DNA of 64,000 bases, from positions 81,073-145,072 of the forward strand of contig JAXGGA010001641.1 in the NCBI GenBank assembly GCA_038373865.1. Reading direction: 5' to 3'. Below, piece by piece: positions 57,718-64,000 of the stretch (positions within the stretch are counted from its first letter, which is position 1; each line of letters starts with the position of its first letter). This DNA is from Uloborus plumipes. Its lineage: Eukaryota > Arthropoda > Arachnida > Araneae > Uloboridae. Below the pieces are notes generated by a model. It made no database searches and was not told where the DNA came from. It worked only from the letters and a program-made list of their open reading frames with translations. The position numbers and the translations under genes are program-made.

Positions 57718-60700
57718 TCAATGAAATTGACAAACAAAATTGCCGCCAAAGAAGAAAACAGTGGTATCAAAATACTAACACATGTTTTTAGTTTGATAGG
57801 ATTCTGTAAACAGTTGCGTTTTATAGGGTTTTTTCCCTCTTTAACTTTCTTTAGCAAAAGAGTGGGATTTTTTTCCAGAAGAAGAGAGAATTTGCAATTG
57901 TATTTCAGTGACCATTCAACAAATAATCTCTGCGAAGACGACACCCTGTTGGCTTCGTTTTTTATTTCAAAATATTTTCGAATATTATTAAATCTTAAGT
58001 TTATGCTTTATATTTTAATGCTAATATTATTTAAACCGCGACATATATGTCTCGCAGGCAGTTTCAAATGACCCTACGAGATAAATATGCTTTGTATTAC
58101 AGTGAATGCATGTCCCGCTGGTATTCCTTGATATCACTGACAATTCAATGTAATTTTCTTCTATTTTCAGAATTACAACAATATTTGCATTGTAACCGAA
58201 TATATTTAAGTACTTATTTCATTATTTTTCTCAAAAAAAAAAAAAAATGGTAGTGAAATGGGTAATAGATTTTCATGTTTTTTGAGGCAATAATAGCGCT
58301 TCAGTATACCTTAAAGTTGTGACAAAATATTACTATAAAATGGTCAAAGGTGCATGTTATGACATAAGTAAATAAATAAAATAAATAAATAAACAAACCC
58401 TTAACTTAATATCACTCATTAGTTCCAATCATCTCTGTAATGTTAGTAAATCAAAACTCGTAATTCCTCAGCCATGACATTGTTGTCGCGAATGAGCATT
58501 ATTTTTATAACACAGGATTCACATTCTACGTAAAATTCCTAAAATTTTACTAAAATTTTGTTGGTGTTCCTAGAAAAGTTGGAAAACTGTACAGGGTCTG
58601 TTTGGGAGAATTTAGTGGCTTTTTTACGAAGTATTTTATTGCAAAAAGCACTTTTTTTTTGTTAGATATATAATTTGATAAATGGATATTTTACAAAATA
58701 TCTCGTCATAAAAAACGGCATGATTTTCATTTTAGAACGGACCTTTCACAAAATTCTTCCTCTGAAACACGAACTAATACCACCTATTCTAGCAACTGTT
58801 CATAATGCATTTTTATCAGCTGTGGCATTACTTAAAGAAATATGAAATCATTTCACATATTAATATTTTGCCAAGCGGACTGGCTTTGAAAAATCAATAT
58901 TTAGCTTCTGCCATCTCTTTGTCAGGAATTGCTGATGGTTGAAAGAACTGAAAGATTATCATCCACAAAAGGAATGCATTAATTCTAAAGGGTACAATCA
59001 TGTTTTTAACATGAAGCTTATTACTCATGTTAAGATGACGGGTCAAAACATACGTAAAATTTAAATATGAGGGGAAAAAACTTAGTTAACATTGAAGAAA
59101 AACAGGAAAGAGAAAATTACAAACTAAAACTGTTGTTGATTTGAAAATGGTTTTATAAATTCGTAGCATTGAACATAACGAGTCATCAGCTGAGAATGAG
59201 ACATAAGTTGATCACCAGTGCGTCTGTACTAATAGATGAAAAGAAAAAGAAAAAAAAGCTGGATTGGCCGATTTATTGAAATAGCAAAAATACTACGGAG
59301 TTAAGAAAATGAAGATTGGCTTCAACCCTAATAAAAGTACGAAAAAAAAGTAGAAAGTTGATGTTAACTCTCTTTATGAAAGTACAGGAAGTTTATATTT
59401 TATTTAATAGGGGAAAGATGTACTTTTTAGTTTTGTTAGTCAGTTGTTATGTAATAAACTACGTTCACACAACCTGCTTGTAGTCGCATAACTCCTAAAT
59501 TACCATTAAAATTTTCCTAAAATTTAGAAAGAGTCTACATATGGACGGACTAAAGGGGTGACCAGAGGGTCAGCTAACTTCCCCCCTCCTGTAACGAGAA
59601 ACACATTTTATCAGTTGCACAACCATTATCAATTTAACTCTTATTGAAACAAAAAAAATTATCTATGAATTATGTATGAGTAAATGATAATTTTTTAAAA
59701 GGATTTTTCAAGAGCTTATTTGAGTATTTTATTTTTAAGAATTTTGTAATTCCAGTATTGATTACAAGTAGACAATTTTTAAATTGCAAATTTATATTTT
59801 TCCTGGTAATGAAATTTTTACGAAAATAAATAAACGTTTAATTTGTCAGAATATCATAAAAATATTACTTGCTGTGCAATATTGCATTGTTTTAAAGATG
59901 GTTTAAATTTTACCTTCGTAATTTTAACTAAACCCTTAATTTTTACGTGTTCCTTTCACTTAACTGATAAGGTAAACACAAGTGCACTAAAACTTGACAA
60001 TCCCCCTTACAAAAATTTCTGGATCAAAAATTTTTGGCAGATCTTTATCTATATATATATTCCTCAGAAATCTGTAATCGTGTAATCGAAATCGTAATCG
60101 GCATATAATAATCGTAATCGATTATGGACGTAGCAAAGGACATCGCAAGCTTATGGACATAAAGACATCAGACAAAAGATCTCTCATCATCCATAAGCTG
60201 ATATTTTGTGCATTGAAAAGGGCGCTCCTTGTAGCGCCAAAACACATACCTGCAGTGTTTCTGCTTATTTGTACTTAACATTGATTTTTTTTAAAAAAGA
60301 GTTTGTTTTGAAAAATTACTCAGACAGAATTTTCTTCTTATAAGGTTTGCTATATTTTCCTAAACTTAATAGGTGGTAATTTTTTTACTGTGGTAAAACA
60401 AACTAGGATGCTTTATTTGTATCAAATGCAGTGCTCACTACACTCCGACCCTTAATTTCAAATCATATTGCAACTCTAGTTAGGTTTGGCACATTTTTCC
60501 CAAAGGTGGAAAAAAACGGTTAAAATCGTCTCAATAAAAATACCTTTTTGCCACTTTTTTGAAAAGTGGTAAAAATAGTTAACTTTATTTTTAAGAATGT
60601 AACTAACATTTTACTGTTTTTTACGTCAGAGTTTTTTTTTATTTTTCTTAAACTAGGAATTCATTGAACCTACTCTCTCAGGTAAAGGCTTTTTTGGTAA

Positions 60701-62590
60701 TTTAGAATAAAGAACATAGTAAACAACAAGAAAATAAGTAACTGGCTTTGGTTTAAAAGTTTTAACACGGACATAGAAAGAGGATTGGTGTCATTTCCCT
60801 GAAAAATCCCTTGTTTTAACACACATTGCCAGTGGTAATACTGTACTTTATTTACATGTAAATACTATTATAACCCCTTCCCTCTTCCCATAGCAAGTGG
60901 ATGCTTGCTGCACTAGTGGTTGTGACTAAGAACGAATTCTTATCTTTCAGTTACTTTTTAACAGGGAAAATTCACGCCAGATCTGCTATGTTATCAAGAC
61001 ACTGAATTCAGAGAAATAAACCATAATTTGTATATACAGTATTAAGCTTCTCAGAGCAACAGTAGGCTATGTTCAGACTTGTTATTTTGAATTCTTCCAG
61101 AGCGAGGAGGTGGTGAGTCAGTGTGCATACTCAATGTAAATTATAACAAAAAGCAAACAAAACCAGAACCATTTATTTGTGTGTGTATACAATCATTCAT
61201 TCTTCTAAGTCAGGAAGGGGCGGGGGCAATTGTCCCCTCCTGACCCTTCAAAATTATGTGCACGATTATCTCACTACTGTTCTGAGGCTTAAATATCTCA
61301 TTGTTGCACTGAGATGACGAAATGAGAAAAATAGTTAACTCTTATTAAACCATGGTTAACTAATAATGATAATTTCAGCAAATAGTGGACTCTCATCAAA
61401 TTTAATCGACACTAGAATTAGAATATGTTTCCAAAACTGAATAGAAAAAACAAGTTTGGAACATTTTTTCCAATCTATATCAAGTTTTTTTCTCAAGAAT
61501 AATTTTTAAATATTTTAATCAGTATTAATATCAATGAGAATCTAAATTATTTTTCTGATTTTACTCTCAAGTGTATTGTGTACACAATTATATCGTTTTA
61601 TAGTAAATTTTTTAATATCCAGTAATTTTTCCCAGTTTCTACCAGGTTTCTTCCACTGTCCCGCCAAAAATAAAATTTTGCCGGCAAAATGCTAAACCCT
61701 AATTCTAGTATGTTAATATACTATATTTTCATGTAAAAGGACTGTTATGAGCAAAAACCTTAATCTGGGGCAAGTAAATAAGTCAATTTTGCAAAGTTTT
61801 AGCCAAAGATTAATTAGCCAAAGATAATTCCATTATTATAACCTCAATTAGCCAACCAAGCATAATTTAATTACATGCAGCAATGCATTTACTTATAATT
61901 TAAACACACAGAACTTAATACAATGTATAAGAAATGTAATTTATTCTACAGTGGCATGATTTGTAGCAGATATTTCAAATCGATACTCAAATTGGTGGCG
62001 TATTTTTTCTCTCTCTCCGGAGTCATATAATTTTGTGAATTACGAGAATGTCTTTTCTATGGAAATTTTGAAATATTTTCCGCTCAGAAATGCTTGCGAC
62101 AAATCTATTTTACTTAATTTTTGATTTTATTGGATTTGGCGCTGTGAGGAATGCTCAGCATCGCCCTAAGATACTTTTAGATTATTCAAGTTGGAAGAAA
62201 GCCTCCTTTTTCAACCCATCTGTAACATAGAAAGATTTGCCCACACCCCTTAGAAATCCCAATCCAAGAAATAATCTAAAATACTGTTCCCCCAATTAAA
62301 ACACATCCAGCAAAAAAAAAAGCTAGCAGAAGAGAAAGATGTGTAGGTCTCAGGGTTACACCAAACTTGAAATTCTGGGAATGACGAAAATTTTACATTT
62401 ACCGAACGGAACTCCATATTTTACGTAAAAATAAAATACAGGTATGTTCACACAAGTACATCTAATAAAAAGAACATTAGGCCATTTGAAAATTATAAAT
62501 CGTGCAGTTATTGCTGTTAAATTTGACAAATCTTCGAACTCGTCTAAGTTAAGAATTTTTCAAAAGGTCACGGTCTCTTCCCATCTTGGC
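57718..62590. other. Long AT-rich non-coding stretch
   Basis: The 118-codon plus frame at 57715-58071 is F/L-rich and starts inside the TIR of the element to its left. A degenerate (GTAATCG)n patch lies at 60071-60122. A G-rich patch near 61211-61250 may relate to the dispersed repeat at 32903. No gene, RNA or clear element ends are recognised. Confidence 0.4.
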
Positions 62591-62593
62591 GCC

Positions 62594-62619
62594 ATGGCAG
62601 AGCTAAAAGTACTGTGGAG
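62594..62619 (+). CDS. Possible short first coding exon (weak)
   Basis: GCCATGG gives an ATG in strong context at 62594. It encodes MAELKVLW and then meets a consensus donor (GTGGAG then GTAAGTG at 62620). A CCATCTTGGCGCC phrase just upstream resembles a YY1-type promoter site. The GTAAGTGCTA of the donor is mirrored by TAGCACTTAC 11 bp later, forming a hairpin, so it may be repeat-derived. No downstream exon was found. Confidence 0.18.
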
Positions 62620-62705
62620 GTAAGTGCTAACTTTCCCCGCTAGCACTTACAATTATGCGTCTACGGTTGAGCTTAAGATAGAAAAATAATAGAAATAATA
62701 CTTAC

Positions 62706-64000
62706 CTTAGAAGAATGATAAATCCCAGGTGATTTTAACATTTTTTCATTTTCTGTTTTTCTTCTTTTAATCTTCACTTCATATGATTCGTCCTCTTCAT
62801 CTGTTGTTTCATTATCAGAACGATCATGATCACTTGCTTCATCTTTATCTACACCGTGAGAACAGTGGCGTAACTTCGTACCCGCAAGACCCCGCAAGGC
62901 GGGGGGGCCCAAAATTGGTAGGGGCCCAAAATAAATTTGACCTTTTTTTTTTACAATTATGAATTTGATTGCATTTATTTGGTCCGCGAGGCCCCAAAGC
63001 TGTTTTCTTTCGATTTCCACGTTCGCGAGGGACAAGAGTTTTCTCCACGCGATAATGTTTTATTACACTTACAGTCTTAATTCGTTCTTTACTTTCATCA
63101 CCTTTCATACTACATTGTAGATTTATTACGAAAGTCAAGAAACCTAAAATATAAAAAATGAATAAGAAACATAAAAACCTGATATGAGTTTTAAATTTTT
63201 TCTGAATTTTTTTTTCAAAAATTTTGTTTTTTTTTTTTTATGTGTGTGTGTGTGGGGGGGGGGGGCAATCATATTTTCTGCGGGGGGGCCCTAAATTTGA
63301 AGTTACGCCACTGCGTGAGAATCGATATTTTTATTGGTACCTTGATCATGAGTTTTAGCTACTATATCATTGGATTCTTCATGCTTACCTTTTTGAAGAT
63401 TATTTTTAGAAGTATATAATTCTTCTGTTTTTTGGATGATTTCAGGTGATTTTATTAATCTTAAATTTTCTGTTTTCTTTCTTTTAACCTTCACTTCATA
63501 TGCTTTACCCTCTTTGTCTTCTGTTTCATTATCAGATCGATCATGATCAATTGCTTCATCTTTATCTACACCGTGAGAATCGATATTTTTATTGGTACCT
63601 TGATCATGAGTTTTAGCTACTATATCATTGGATTCTTCATGCATATCTTTTTGAAGATCATTTTCAGAACTATATAATTCTTTTGTTTCTTCGGCAATTT
63701 CAGATGATTTTATTAATCTTAAATTTTTTGTTTTCTTTCTTTAAACCTTCACTTCATATGCTTTACCCTCTTTGTTTTCTGTTTCATTATCAGATCGATC
63801 ATGATCAATTGCTTCATCTTTATCCATATCCTGAAAAATGAAATCTTTTTCTGCGTTTTTATCAAGAGTTTTATCTACTGTACCATCAGATTCTTCATGC
63901 ATATATTTTAGACTATTGTTTTTAGAACTACAAAATTCTTCTGTATCACATGGCACTGTGGTTTTGTTTTCCAGGGCATATTTTAAGGGGTTTTTTTTGG
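62706..64000 (-). pseudogene. Broken exon of an unidentified repetitive acidic/Lys-rich protein
   Basis: On the minus strand the frame is open from the window edge and carries tandem repeats of 86 residues. Each has DKDEAIDHDRSDNETEDKEG, AYEVKVKRKKTEN and a K/T/S-rich linker (MHEESNDIVAKTHDQGTNKN). The phrase DHDRSDNE lies near 63800, 63540 and 62825. The first interval is 258 bp. The second returns to 258 bp once the 451-bp MITE at 62863 and one 8-bp duplication are discounted. The exon ends SSK at a consensus donor (AAG then GTAAGTATT at 62705). Two breaks are seen: a TAA at 63743-63741 where sister units have AAA (Lys), and the MITE, which adds a stop. The charged, low-hydrophobic sequence suggests a disordered, possibly nuclear, region (KRKKTEN); function unknown. 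An allele or assembly error is an alternative to a true pseudogene. Confidence 0.6.
62863..63313. mobile_element. hAT-type MITE inserted in the repetitive exon
   Basis: The ends CAGTGGCGTAACTTC and GAAGTTACGCCACTG are exact complements. CGTGAGAA is duplicated exactly on both sides (62855-62862 and 63314-63321). Inner arms contain GGGGGGGCCC-type G/C runs and GGGGCCC. The interior is AT-rich with a GTGTGTGTGTG tract and no transposase. The insertion point lies between Ser-His and Gly-Val of the host repeat. Confidence 0.92.

Noticed and set aside
62845..63138. Minus-strand frame of 97 codons with basic N-terminal part
   Set aside because: It reads mostly through the hAT MITE and is not in the frame of the host repeat.

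Overview
This is eukaryotic nuclear DNA with very low gene density. It is about two-thirds A+T, with long poly-A/T, poly-G/C and microsatellite tracts, GT-AG-type splice signals, and no operons or long open reading frames. The repeat content suggests an arthropod: ACCGACTTC-type elements, an ACAGACAGAC-tailed dispersed repeat, a tRNA-derived SINE, hAT and TA-flanked MITEs, and pogo/Tigger-like ends. An arachnid is plausible, but the window has no marker gene that would settle it. Most of the listed reading frames of 60 to 150 codons are random or lie inside repeats.

Coding signal is sparse. The best candidate is a 101-bp plus-strand exon (29954-30054) between a strong acceptor and a strong donor; it carries an ATG and a reading frame open on both sides. 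At the right edge, a minus-strand exon (62706 to beyond 64000) ends in a consensus donor. It encodes an acidic/lysine-rich protein repeated every 86 residues, but is broken by an in-frame stop and by a hAT-type MITE. Weaker exon candidates lie at 15447-15598 (minus), 31199-31365 (plus) and 62594-62619 (plus).

Layout. 0-8 kb: a hairpin element, small tandem duplications, a tRNA-like relic and a hAT MITE (6932-7483). 13-15.6 kb: a TA-flanked MITE, then a ~235-bp tandem array interrupted by a GC-rich insert. 19.6-23.2 kb: the first copy of a large terminal-inverted-repeat element, then a separate 1.6-kb element with 4-bp target duplications. 27.7-30.5 kb: a 68-bp tandem array, a decayed foldback (possibly mariner) with a MITE inserted in one arm, the plus-strand exon, and a second copy of that MITE. 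32-35 kb: dispersed repeats and a 43-bp minisatellite. 37.5-39.6 kb: the second copy of the 19.6-kb element, enlarged by three internal repeat units. 40.5-44.3 kb: a 337-bp duplication, the second TA-flanked MITE, an ACCGACTTC-type composite with a 144-bp array, and a foldback. 47.7-50.6 kb: a 2.9-kb palindromic element with ten copies of a unit that carries a CRE/ATF palindrome. 52-57.7 kb: a hAT MITE, a G/C homopolymer cluster, and a 2.7-kb inverted-repeat element containing a nested MITE and a tRNA-type SINE. 57.7-62.6 kb: AT-rich sequence with no recognised gene.

No multi-gene system is visible. The window reads as intronic or intergenic DNA between at least two genes, shaped by several layers of transposon insertion. 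A few better-preserved patches rich in homeodomain-type sites might be cis-regulatory. All assignments come from reading the sequence by eye.
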